Under the pieces are notes generated by a model. It worked only from the letters and a program-made list of their open reading frames with translations, did no database searches and had not been told where the DNA came from. Position numbers and translations under genes: made by a program. A stretch of DNA of 64,000 bases from Halichondria panicea (Eukaryota > Porifera > Demospongiae > Suberitida > Halichondriidae). The stretch spans positions 3,850,169 through 3,914,168 of the forward strand of contig NC_087386.1 in the NCBI RefSeq assembly GCF_963675165.1, written 5' to 3'. Position 1 is the first letter of the stretch. Each line of letters opens with the position of its first letter. Positions 47,807 through 58,557 of the stretch are shown piece by piece.

Positions 47807-50175
47807 ATGGCAGCCAACGAGCAGGAAGCTCAGGTAAAATAACTCTGATATAAATTATGCTACACTAGGCCAGCTAGCTATGTACATAGTCTCGCAAGCT
47901 ACGCCCCTTCACTCGAAGAAGGTGCAGTGTGTATGTGTAGCTTACGGTACACAGATTAGCTGCTCATTCTATCGGCCGGCCATGACTTGAGCCCATTACC
48001 TAGTTGGGCGGAGCCCGACCGTCCCTGACGGGAGGTCGGGTTTCAAGCCTATGTCAGGATTTGTCTTTGCTGAATTATGTAACACGCTGATAAGCAGCTA
48101 TGAATAACCATTTTATTCTATGAATATTATTATTCTGAAGTGGGTGTTAACCAATTTTACCTTGCTTGAGGTTGTGCAACCGGACGTGACACAGACCACA
48201 GTAGAAATGCTGCAATCTGATTGGGCTGCAACTATAGTTGCAGCAAAGACAAATCCTGACATAGGCTTGAAACCCTACCTCCCGTCAGGGACGGTCGGGC
48301 TCCGCCCAACTACCACTCCAATAACCCAGAAAGCTAGCGCAGTTTGCTGATTTTTTCCCTATTAACGGGAGTCTACGACCATGTTTGAACTATTAACACA
48401 GGCCAGCATTATACTGATTTTCTGTTTGACAATGACCCTATAGCTGAGTGCTGTGTATGTTTTCATTGTACAGATGGTGGGCATCCTTAGGGGTGTAGGT
48501 GTTGCTCAAGCTGTTATTGACAAGTTTTGTGGAGGAGAAGGTAATCCAACCGACTTGTTCCCTAGCCTCGGCTGTGTAAAATACGGCCTGGTTATGTGTG
48601 TAATTTAAACATACCCGTCCATGCTCTACATTGTATGCCCTATGGTGAAGCTTATTGTTGAGATGGCTTACATAAGCCGTCTCTATATCGTATGGTCGGG
48701 TCTGTATAGAGTCTTTGACATTGTGTTTCCAACTGCGACCATACGACCATATAGTGGAGGTAGATGAATGAGAGCCTTCAAACTAGTGTGCAAGCAACGC
48801 TTCAACCTATTTTGTTAGTTAATACTGGAGTAAACAAACTAGTTTACAGTACCAGGCCGTGTGCTTGCCTAAAATTATTTTCTACATGCAGGTGGATGTG
48901 GCCACTGTGGGTCTTCTCAATAATTCCCAACTCCGTGAACTTGGACTCGTGTCTATGGGAGAAATAGCTACAATTCGAGCAAAAACAACCGGCTTGTACA
49001 AAGGGCGTGGTCGACCACCTATACATATAAGCCTCGAGCAGGTGGAACTCATGCGAGAAGCAAAGTTCACATGGAAAGAAATTAGTGGTGCACTTCTAAT
49101 CAGCCGATCAACCCTCTGGCGCCGATTAAAGCAGAATGGATACTCATTCAGAAATTACTCTGATATAAGTGACCAAGAATTAGAAGATATGCTAACAAAT
49201 TTGATTCAACAGTTCCCAAACACTGGGTTGCCAATAATGAGTGGACACTTGCTATCTTTAGGAATACACATTCAACGAAGAAGGATAACGGATATGTTAC
49301 AGTATATTGACCCAGTTGGGCGATCGCAACGGTGGCATTCCGTTGTACGAAGAAGGACATACAGTGTTCCTGGACCAAACAGCCTCTGGCATATTGATGG
49401 TCACCATAGTCTTATTCGTTGGAGGATTGTAATCCACGGTGGTATAGATGGTTACTCACGCCTAATCGTGTTTTTACATGCCTCAACTAATAATAGGGCT
49501 GAAACAGTATTCAATTTGTTTTGGAGAGCTACTCAAGGGTTTGGAGTCCCTTCTCGTGTCCGGTCAGACAAAGGTGGTGAGAATGTTGATGTATGCTACT
49601 TTATGATCATGCACAGGGGAGAAGGTCGAGGAAGCCATATTGCAGGTGCATCAGTGCATAACCAGCACATTGAGCGCCTTTGGCGAGATGTCTACCGCTG
49701 TGTTTGTTCATTGTATCATTCTTTATTTCATTTTATGGAGACTACTGGCATTCTAGACCCATGCAATGACCAAGACATGTTCGTACTACAGTCCGTTTTC
49801 CTACCAAGAATTAACCTAGCTTTGCATGAGTTTGCACTTGCATGGAATTTACACCCTGTACATAATTGGAGTCCAAAGAAGATGTTCTTGGATGGAGTAT
49901 TGGATGAATCAAGTGCATCAGGCATACGAGACGTGGTGGATGATGTGCCATTGGATTCGTTAAACTATTTGTTTGGAGTCGACTATTTCAATGAAAGTAA
50001 CCCCACATCAACATCGGAATGTGATAGAGTTTTAGTTACACCTACCCTATCGCCCTTGTCACCGGAAATTACTGAAGAATTTTTGGACTCATTCGACCCA
50101 CTACAAGAGTGTGATGACTATGGAATTACAGTGTATACTAGTGCAAAAGAAACATTGGCAACACTCATAGAATAG
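47807..50175 (+). CDS. Transposon integrase: SAM-like segment + HTH + DDE (rve-like) core
   Basis: Three exons (47807-47833, 48474-48575, 48892-50175) join in phase to about 470 aa. Residues about 10-70 (VAQAVIDKFCGG ... LLNNSQLRELGLVSMGEIAT) look like a SAM-type helical domain. Next is a helix-turn-helix (FTWKEISGALLISRSTLWRR). The catalytic core follows, with D in LWHIDGHHSLIRW, D in VRSDKGGENVDV and E in HNQHIERLWRDVYR, a complete DDE triad with retroviral-integrase-like spacing. The C-terminus is acidic. Similar integrase-core proteins of unclear transposon affiliation occur in corals and fish. Both introns are bounded by a GTAAAA donor. The first intron carries the 312-bp MITE at 48001-48312. 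No stop or frameshift, consistent with recent activity. Confidence 0.85.
48001..48312. mobile_element. MITE in the integrase intron, TAGTTGGGCGGAG ends
   Basis: Left end TAGTTGGGCGGAGCCCGACC and right end its inverted copy. The arms match for about 60 bp (through TTTCAAGCCTATGTCAGGAT on the left). The ends resemble those of the element at 61514-61860 (TAGTCGRGCG), which has a 9-bp target duplication, suggesting the same superfamily. No clear target duplication here. Confidence 0.75.
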
Positions 50176-50254
50176 TTCTAAGTCACTATTTCCCGAATTT
50201 TTTGTGTGTGCATATAATTAATTATACAATGAAGTGATCAGAGGCAGTAGCCTC

Positions 50255-50412
50255 ATGGAATTTAATAGCATATTAAATGGGGTTAACAACAAGGAGCAGG
50301 CCGCAATGACGTCACTCATCTCAACGCATGTGCACTAAAGTTGAAGCCTCGTGGCAGTCTCAGAACTATTAGCAGTCACTTTGTGAGCATATCAGACGTC
50401 CATCATTCATTC
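50255..50412 (+). repeat. Split direct repeat A1
   Basis: 158 bp starting ATGGAATTTAATAGCATATT, repeated at 57780-57937 with no difference seen. It is preceded by CAGTAGCCTCA, which recurs at 58340-58350 beyond B2. Confidence 0.9.
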
Positions 50413-50724
50413 ATTCATTCATCTTCTGTCTACGAATTCTCTCTACCGATTAGTGCCCGGTCATCGGCCATGGACCCCCCCCCCCCCCTCAGTTGGCAGG
50501 TACAGAACACCTAAGCCTTTAGCCAAAAGTTACTTAGACACCACCGCAGCTGGCATGTCGATAACCCCTCTCCATTCTAATACGAATGTGAAAAATCAGG
50601 GGCACAATTGACTGCCAAGGTGGTGTAGGATCAATACATATAGTCGCTAACCATGCCTTATACGTACCTCATGCTCAGTGTAGCTATAGACAATAAATTA
50701 ATAAATTATATCATGTCGCTGCAT

Positions 50725-51385
50725 GGAGAGTATGGCAAACTCAACAAGTAGCAACAGAGTATGGCAAAATCAACATAGCAACAGAGTAAGCCTATGTACG
50801 TGCATATAGATGCTTTATTCGTATACCTGTATAGACAATACCTATAATGATCATGTCGCTGCATGGACTCAAACAGATAAGAGTATGAGTATGGCAAACT
50901 CAACAAATAGCAACAGAGTATGGCAAACTCAACAATGGCAGGGTATAGCAAACCACTGCCAAGGTGGTGTAGGATCAAATGCTTTATACGTAGTTAAGTA
51001 CCTAGCTATATACAGTACATGTCATGTCACTCCACGGACAGCGGCCAACTCAACAAGGTATGGCAAACACAGCAAATGGCAGGGTGATGGCAGACCCAAC
51101 AAATGGCAGGGTGATGGCATACCCACAAATGCTAGGGTGATGGCATACCCAACAAATGCCAGGGTAATGGCAGACCCAGGGTGATGGCATACCCAACAAA
51201 TGGCAGGGTGATGGCAGACCCAACAAATGCCAGGGTGATGGCATACCCAACAAATGGCATACTAACAAACTGCCGAGTGTGCATGTTAATAAATGCCGAC
51301 TATAGCAAACGCAACAACTGGCAGGGCATGGCAAACCCAGCAAATGAAAGCACCGCAGGAGACGCAAAGCTATTATACCAGGCAG
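50725..51385. repeat. Minisatellite, GGCAAACTCAACAA / GGCAGGGTGATGGCA units
   Basis: From about 50725 there are irregular repeats of ATGGCAAACTCAACAA. From 51055 to 51270 they become a regular unit of about 28 bp, GGCAGGGTGATGGCATACCC with ACAAATG, repeated about eight times. Open frames over it (MAYPTNGRVMADPTN-like) reflect the repeat, not a gene. A related array lies at 54300-54810. Confidence 0.85.
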
Positions 51386-52222
51386 ACTAGATCAGTAATT
51401 TCTCATCAGCCCCCTCATCACTTTTAGCCTTCCCCCCAAAAGTTCATTATTCATTATTTGTTAGGTGTGGCCTAAATTAATGAGCCACACCCACTGTATA
51501 TTAGGCAGTGGTTACACCCAGCCCACACGGCAAATTAGAAACCGATTACTGATGATGTAATGGTTGTGTACCGAAATATTGCATTGTCAGCATAATGAAG
51601 AGTGATTAGTGACCCCTCATGGCCTCATCAATTTAAAAAAAAACCATGTGGTGGTGGGAGCTTAGCCTCTACACAGGCTCTCCTTTTTCTTTTTTTGTCA
51701 CATTCGTTCAATAAGTTAAAATACTGTATAACCTTTAATGAGATAAAATACGGTATTAATTGGAGGAATAAAGAAAGAAATGGACGTAAAGTTAGGAAAA
51801 AGGAGAGCCTGTATCGGGAAGTCGCGTGAGGGTAGAAGGGTGGTAGAAGGGTGAAAATGAGCGTGGGCATGTAGAGTTAGAGATGTTGGACTGCCCACGT
51901 ATCTAACTCTATGTACTTTGCAGGTTACATGCTGGACAATATCAATATGGATTAGACAAAGACAATGCAGCAGTTTACTGTGCATGTACTAGTTAGGTAG
52001 CTGCTACCCTAACAGTTTTATCTAGCTCAATTTTTTTATTCCATAATATACTACCTCGCTAGCTAGATGTGTTGTCAGTCATCATTATAATAAGCAAAAT
52101 TGTGTTACTAATAATAATACATGAACATTGTGTAATGATGATGTCAGTAATTATACCCAAAAATAGTTAGTACAAAAAGGGATAGAGATACACATGAACT
52201 ATTTTATTACACAATCAATGAA
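51386..52222. other. Non-coding stretch inside the nested retroelement region
   Basis: It contains a short inverted GTGTGGCCTAAATTAATGAG/CCACACC motif near 51465-51495 and a CTCTCCTTTTTC/AAAAAGGAGAG inverted pair at 51678-51808. No gene is supported. Confidence 0.5.
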
Positions 52223-53451
52223 ATGGATTCATCTAAAGAAGAATGGCTTAGGAAACGCTACACAGACGCACCATCCGAAGGACCTCAAGCAAAACGTGTA
52301 AAGTTCGAGGATTTGTATAACGACATCTCTTCAGCTTTTGTAAAGACAAAATTCAACTCGAAAATGGTGTCAGACGTTATTAAGTCTGTTTTTCCTCTTT
52401 CAATATCAAGACCAGCTGGAAAATCTCGCAAGTCACACATTTTTGGTATTGAACCTCGGGAACAACCAGCTAGTAGATCTACCAAATCCTTCGCCATTAC
52501 AACACGAGAATAGTCAGCTAAGACAACAGGTGAAAGCATTGGAAGAACGAGTTCATGGGCTAGAGGAACAGCTTGTCGGGCAAATAAATTCCTTGACAAC
52601 TTCGAAAAACGTTGCTTATCATGGGCCTGATACTGTTGATCACTTCAATGACTTTACCATGGCTAAACTCCTTGAAGAATTTGAGCTGCTATCTCCTGCG
52701 ATTGCTGAGGATTCTCGGTAACACTGGCAGGCGGGATAATGAAGATGATGAAGAAGTGGATCCAACATCAGACACAATGGTGGTGATGGCCATGTGTGCC
52801 CTGCTGAAAAGCCGAACAAGAAAGCCGGGTTCTTGGACTTCAACTTTTGATCAGCTTCATGCTAGTGGCTCGGTCAACAAACAGTCAGGTAGGTACCTAT
52901 ACAAAATTAATGAGAAATATTCTAATTATGAATCATGCTGGGATATGTGTGTCATATGTAACCACATGGAAGTACCTAAAACAACTGACTGATCAAGCCA
53001 GATACACTGAGCTAGTACGAGAAGGGCACTGGCTATGGGTTTTTGACAACGTTAATATGCACCAAAAAGTCAGACACGAACGTGAAGGTAACGTACTTAA
53101 GTTCTCAATATCCAAACTATACCTCCAACAGATTGCCACTCGAGTATGCTCAACATTACAGCACGCATAGCTGTTCAAATAAAACGTGTTCCAGATTGGT
53201 CATTTGAATGGAGTGATATTACACCGCAACGTTCTCTTGACTCACTCACGACAGTCGATTTCTTGCCAAGTGAACAAGATGGAGGCGAGCTGAAGAAAAG
53301 AGCAGTTAGATACATGAAGCAATTCCTAGTGAATGAGTTCAACAGCCTCACCCACCTTAAACATCGACTAGATCTAGTATATTATATATCTAGCACAGTC
53401 ATGCAAGTACAAAAATTATATGCCAGGCCATATATCTATAGCCTTAGTTAA
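52223..53451 (+). pseudogene. Broken DUF6589-like transposon protein gene
   Basis: Five overlapping short frames in all three phases together resemble one protein. The N-terminal part has KRVKFEDLYNDISSAFVKTK and a coiled coil (QLRQQVKALEERVHGLEEQL). The C-terminal part has HWLWVFDNVNMHQKVRHERE, then LNITARIAVQIKRVPDW and a DFLPSEQDGGELKKRAV stretch. The FDN-N-x-VRxER block followed by N-T-x-x-AVQIK is what I associate with the DUF6589 family found in cnidarian, sponge and fungal repeats, whose function is not established. Many frame changes and a 53000-region rearrangement show it is dead. Confidence 0.55.
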
Positions 53452-53884
53452 TGAACAAAACTTACTTTCTGACTTGATAACAGAAGTGCTTGTTGCCTTG
53501 TAGCTGAACTATAGGCTGCATGTTGTCTAGGATTATTTTATCTAGCTAGCTAGCTAGCTAGGCTGCCTCCAGAGCTCCAGGCTAGCTAGCCTAGCCACGC
53601 TGGTTCCCTGGCAAGTTAGATTTCTAGCCGGTCTATAAAAGCGTGGGTGAATATCTTATGTCAAGATTGTGGGCTACATATCGCCCACGTTCATAAAAAT
53701 CCTTGTGGATCACGCGATTTCCCGAACCAGGCCTTACTTTTTCTTAACTGTACGCCCATTTCTTTCTTTGCTGCCTCACGATGTCTTTATGGATGAACAG
53801 TGACAACAGCATGCAAGAAAAAGTAAGGCCTGGGATCGAGGCTAGTGGGAGCTGCTTTGCCTTGTCAGGTGAACATTTTTGCTG

Positions 53885-54300
53885 CATGCAAACTCAGAGT
53901 GGGTAATGATCGACCAAGATTGTTGTTAAAAAGTTCAAGTCTAAAATTAATTGTCTCTGTCATGACTGCCATCATCAGAGCCTTGCAGCTCTCTTCTCAC
54001 TCTTGCAGCTACCAATAGCTAGCGTTCTAGTTCAGAGCTAACTACTTCGCAGAGTAGCAACACTCGGTAAACAAGTTTGGATACATGCTCTGGCATTCCA
54101 AGTAAGCAAAACTAGGCATAACTCGAGAACGAAGCACTGATTATTTTGCAAATCCAAGAAAACATGACTAGAAGCCTATAGAGAAACTCTTACTTGCACT
54201 TCATGGATCCTTGAACAGCTGTAGCAGTCTACACTGACACACACACACACACACAAACATACTACCGTATACCTCGCTTGCGCATGCGCACCGAGACACA
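53885..54300 (-). repeat. Repeat R1, inverted copy
   Basis: An antisense R1 copy ending in CGCTTGCGCATGCGCACCGA at its outer end, with the AACATGACTAGAAGCC and AGGCATAACTCGAGAACG blocks in reverse order relative to 46389-46905. The far end is truncated (no CACCGAGGCA terminus). Confidence 0.7.
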
Positions 54301-54830
54301 ATAATGGCGAGTATGGCAAAACCCAACAAATGGCATACTAATAAACCAGAGTATAGCAAATGCAAACTCAACAAATGGCAACACACTCAACAAATATAGC
54401 CGAGTAGGGTGTGGCAAACCCTGGTATTGCAAGTTAACCTCAAGTAGCGGGGTATGGCATATATACCCCCCTGGGCCCATCCCTCAAAATAAATGTCGGG
54501 GCAGGTCAATCAAACACAATATACACCTCAGCAAGCAAAGAGCCACAGTACACTTTATGAACTGCTCCTGCACGCACCACAGGTATCTCGCAAAGTTCGC
54601 AGGTATGGAAAACTCTGAGTATGGCAAACGCAGCAAAACTCAGTAGGGTATAGCTATGGCAAACTCAACAAATGGTACCAACAACAGGAGGGGTATGGCA
54701 AACTCAACAACATTTAGGAACAAGTGCAGGGCAAACTCAGAAAATGGCACCGACAAAAGGCGGGTTATGGTAACTGGCAGCAAACTCAATAAAATGGCAG
54801 GGTAGGCGGTATTGGCAAACCTACATGTCT
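54300..54830. repeat. Degenerate GGCAAACTCAACAA minisatellite, second array
   Basis: Irregular ATGGCAAA(C)TCAACAAATGGCA units, like those at 50725-51385 but less regular and interrupted by unique sequence (54480-54600). The arrays flank the DUF6589-like remnant and the R1 copy. Confidence 0.75.
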
Positions 54831-56540
54831 TGATAGTAATGGCCTTAAACGATGGTCGCCACCCATCACAGCCATGGGAGATATAAGTGCACCTCCCTAC
54901 AGCAAGCAAGCAAAGAGCACTTTAAAATTATACACGGCTCACCGCAGGTACCGGATCAATGCCCCGCCTGCTAAACACCCTGACAATCAGGAGTTCTCAA
55001 CTACGGATACTCAGCTTCCCACCCAACAAAGAAGAAAGTAGTCTCGATCTAACACCATCATTATAGTCAAACGCTCCATGGTGGAATCGATTGCCATCAA
55101 GAAGGGGGGGGGGCTGAGGGCTGAGCAAGCCACTATAATATACAGTGCTAGTGGCACTATTATAAGGTATAAACGCATTGGAACTAGGCATAGCTATATG
55201 CACAGCCGTTATTCTCAGCCATGCAAGCCATGCCCCTTATGCTTACTAATGTACACGGCTATATACAATCGCCAAGCTCAGCAAAAATAAAATTCCATCA
55301 TGGACCACGTATGACCACAACCTTCGGGAGGACGCAGCAGCAATATAGGACAGCGTGATTGGTAAAAAAAAAAAAAAAAAAAATGGAGGCTGGAATATTA
55401 TATGTCGGGCTGGTGTCACATTTGCAACTCCTCAGACCCATTCCCAAAGCATGCAGCCGCTCCAAAATAGCCCAGTATAAGGGGCACTAGCGTCGCTCGG
55501 TGTTGTCGACTCCACCCCCCAAAGCAGCTACGGCTGGTGGGACTGGAAACCTACAGCTCCGATTTCTGTATGTATATATAATATGTGCAAACCAAAATAA
55601 ATTAAACCATGCTGCCCACAAGTGCATGTATAACCCCAAAGAGAGCGATATACTCTCTTGCACAAAAACAATGAAACAGCTAGCTTGTGCACGTTTAGTA
55701 TACTTACTCCACTTCCCAGGTATTTGTTTACATTTTCTAGTTCATCCCCATGTTATCACTACATTCACCACAATCATTTTTAATTTACCCGTATTTCCTA
55801 ACTTTAATATTAATGGTAACCTATATCTATCTGCAACGTGCCTGGCAGCAAGGGGCCAGCCTACAAAAGACATTACCATGCATGCATGATCTGCAGGCCA
55901 AAAACTAAAGGGTACCATTTACACTCAACAGCTGGAAGCGCGGTAATGCATGCACACCATTAAAAGCCGAAACCTGGGAGGCAGAACCGAGCCACCACCC
56001 AGATAATACCCAATGTAGTTAGTATGTCATAAACAGATTGGGATATAGTCAAAGGCTCCTTACAAATTACATGAAATTTCCGCCCAAAGACTACACCTGC
56101 AGCAGCATGCATGGTGATAAAACCTCAGGGACAGGTCCCATATATTAACATTGCAAAAATGGCATGGCGGCTTATTATTGATCTATTATAACGCCAGCGT
56201 CAATGATAGAATCAACAACGATATGTTGCAGTATAATTATCGTATCAGTATTATATGATTGCTATAATAGGTGCGCATGCAATGGAATAGTAAAGTGCTC
56301 ATCTCCCGCAGACGCGTTATACAGTGGATATAATGAAACAATCGCGGAACAGGCAACGCCCCCCCCCCCTCTTGGAGCTTAGCAAATTCTCAGGGATGGG
56401 CGGATGGCTAATTAAATTGGAATTCACTATAATATGGTAGAGCACTAAACTAAATAAAGGCAGGGAGGACAAGGGGTTGCTGTCCCTTATTGGATATACC
56501 TCAGCATGTTTGTGACTGATTGATGCATCTACCACATTCC
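54831..56540. other. Unassigned sequence within the nested retroelement
   Basis: It includes an A18 run at 55363-55383 and a few 60-130 codon frames without family resemblance. It probably represents decayed retroelement coding sequence, but I could not recognise domains. Confidence 0.4.
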
Positions 56541-56548
56541 ATCACTTA

Positions 56549-57095
56549 GACGGCTTTCGCCGCCTGAATGTCGCTGCACGTTCTGACATTCAATGGTGGT
56601 CAACATTTGCTTCACAGTGGAATACATGCCACTTCTTGCTCGTTCGCTGCATCAAGGACAACCCTATAGTTTCACTGTTATACATGGGGCTGCGGTGCCT
56701 ATGAAGCAGGACAATGGTTCCAACTCCAATGGCCTAACCCAAGGGAGGATTGCCATATAGTTATATATCGATAAAAGAAATGATCATAGCAGCAGGCAAA
56801 CGCTGGGTTAGACATTCGGTTCGTTTCCAATCAGATAACTCAGCCGTGGTATAGCCTCAGGTGCTAGCAGACCTGAGGAGAGATGTCTGGTCTCTATTAC
56901 AGCCAAATTTAACTTTACAGTGTTGGCATCCCATATTAGAGGAATACATAACTAATTAGCCGACGCTCTCTCTCGCAACAATCACTTCTGCATATGCTAT
57001 GTTATATTAGCTTACATGGCGTTTTTTAGTCAGTTCAACGACGGTAGACTACTCACAAAATCTCGCTTTGTCCACGCATATCCACAATTGGCCTG
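56549..57095 (+). pseudogene. DIRS/Ngaro-type reverse transcriptase-RNase H remnant
   Basis: With frame changes, the translation gives RSDIQWWSTFASQWN, then WGCGAYEAGQWFQLQWP (RNase H strand plus the WFQLxWP signature typical of DIRS-order elements), then RFQSDNSAVV and a final LADALSRNN. The order and motifs match the end of a DIRS/Ngaro RT-RNase H. Stops and at least three frame shifts make it non-functional. Confidence 0.7.
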
Positions 57096-57552
57096 AATCC
57101 TCTTTACTATACTGGCCACTCCTTTAGAATCAGAGCAATAGTGCTAACAGTAAGCATTATTTGCATGGTCAAGCTCTGCATGCACATGCACTCCTTGGCT
57201 AAGTTTTTCCCAGCATCATAATTATAGAAAGAGCCGAGAAGTAATCGTTCTTCTCTAACTTTGGTTGTTGTGCCTTGTGTCTTGTGTCTGAATTATGGAG
57301 CTAATTCCGTCATGCCCTTAGTACATTATCTATATAATGATGATTATACCGGTATACATGAAATCAAGATAGGCTTCCTATACACTAACTAAAGAAAGAT
57401 CTGTAATATCATGGAGATAATATAACATACGTCAGACTGAGTAAATAAAAGGTACATAAATGACAATAAAGGGTTGTTTGGGCTCAGCTTGGGAGTATTT
57501 GTGAGTCGAAGGGACTCATTCCTCACCCAAACAAAAGATAGACGTAAAGATA

Positions 57553-58311
57553 TGTGGTAAAATACCATTTTAAAGAAAACAAGATCTGGCTAAAATATAA
57601 CCCCCGAAAGGCTGAGGGGTTAATCCCCTAGGCAGGGATGCCCATTCAGATGAACAATGCTCTTGAACCCCAACCAATATCATTATGCTATTGGTTTGCA
57701 TAATAATATTATTAGCAAGTAATTCTGCATAACGATATACTCGTAGAATTATACCCGATACTGCGACACAAGTTGTTAAATGGAATTTAATAGCATATTA
57801 AATGGGGTTAACAACAAGGAGCAGGCCGCAATGACGTCACTCATCTCAACGCATGTGCACTAAAGTTGAAGCCTCGTGGCAGTCTCAGAACTATTAGCAG
57901 TCACTTTGTGAGCATATCAGACGTCCATCATTCATTCCCCTCCTCATTCCCACCCCTTGTACTTATAATTATGCTTAGTTCTTTTAGTTCTTTTTGTATC
58001 TCCAGTGTCGGTCAGTTTGCACCCTGTCCGGCACTGTGACAAGAGCATATCATGTGCATGGGCACCAGATTGAGTAATAGGTTACTGTGGTAAAATACCA
58101 TTTTAAAGAAAACAAGATCTGGCTAAAATATAACCCCCGAAAGGCTGAGGGGTTAATCCCCTAGGCAGGGATGCCCATTCAGATGAACAATGCTCTTGAA
58201 CCCCAACCAATATCATTATGCTATTGGTTTGCATATAATATTATTAGCAAGTAATTCTGCATAACGATATACTCGTAGAATTATACCCGATACTGCGACA
58301 CAAGTTGTTAA
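57553..58311 (+). repeat. Split direct repeats B1-A2-spacer-B2
   Basis: B1 (57553-57779) and B2 (58086-58311) start TGTGGTAAAATACCATTTTA and end CGACACAAGTTGTTAA. A2 (57780-57937) directly abuts B1. The one difference I see between B1 and B2 is CATAATAAT against CATATAAT. The very high identity contrasts with the decayed interior. Confidence 0.9.
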
Positions 58312-58371
58312 CCTATCTCCAGAAGAAGCCGCTCTCAAACAGTAGCCTCAGTGAATTTTTTTTTTTTGAGA

Positions 58372-58525
58372 AAGCAGATTGTATTGCATGAGATCTGCAT
58401 GTATGATGATAACAACAACCCAACGACTGACCAAGCAATATAAAGGTATGCATTAAATGAAGGAAAAAAGCAGATTGTATTGAGATCTGCATGAATAATA
58501 ATTATGATGATAACAACCCAACGTT
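58372..58525. repeat. Two-copy direct repeat, AAAGCAGATTGTATTG
   Basis: AAAGCAGATTGTATTG followed by GAGATCTGCATG and GATGATAACAAC occurs at 58372-58418 and 58469-58518, just downstream of the HECT stop codon and of B2. Confidence 0.7.
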
Positions 58526-58557
58526 TTTAAGTTCAGAGTTCACAGAGTTTGGAGTGT

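Larger units (their letters stand above)
50255..58311 (+). mobile_element. Decayed tyrosine-recombinase-type retroelement with split direct repeats (Ngaro/PAT-like)
   Basis: Four repeat blocks occur in the order A1 (50255-50412), internal region, B1 (57553-57779), A2 (57780-57937), 148-bp spacer, B2 (58086-58311). As read, A1 and A2 are identical over 158 bp, and B1 and B2 differ by about one base over 226-227 bp. This A1-ORFs-B1-A2-B2 order is the hallmark of Ngaro/PAT-type elements, which lack LTRs and integrate with a tyrosine recombinase. Remnants of a DIRS-type RT/RNase H lie at about 56555-56995 in the expected strand. I found no tyrosine recombinase or gag frame. The middle is filled with minisatellites and other insertions. 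It is nested within the integrase/HECT element. Confidence 0.75.

Noticed and set aside
48474-48540. Shorter second exon of the integrase ending at the GTAATC donor
   Set aside because: It leaves the frame one base out. The GTAAAA donor at 48576 keeps the frame and matches the donor of the first intron.
51050-51367. 105-codon frame rich in Pro, Cys, His and Leu
   Set aside because: It is a periodic translation of the minisatellite, open only because of the repeat unit.
55500-55889. 129-codon frame in the nested retroelement
   Set aside because: No recognisable domain. It could be chance in low-stop sequence, so it was not called as a gene.
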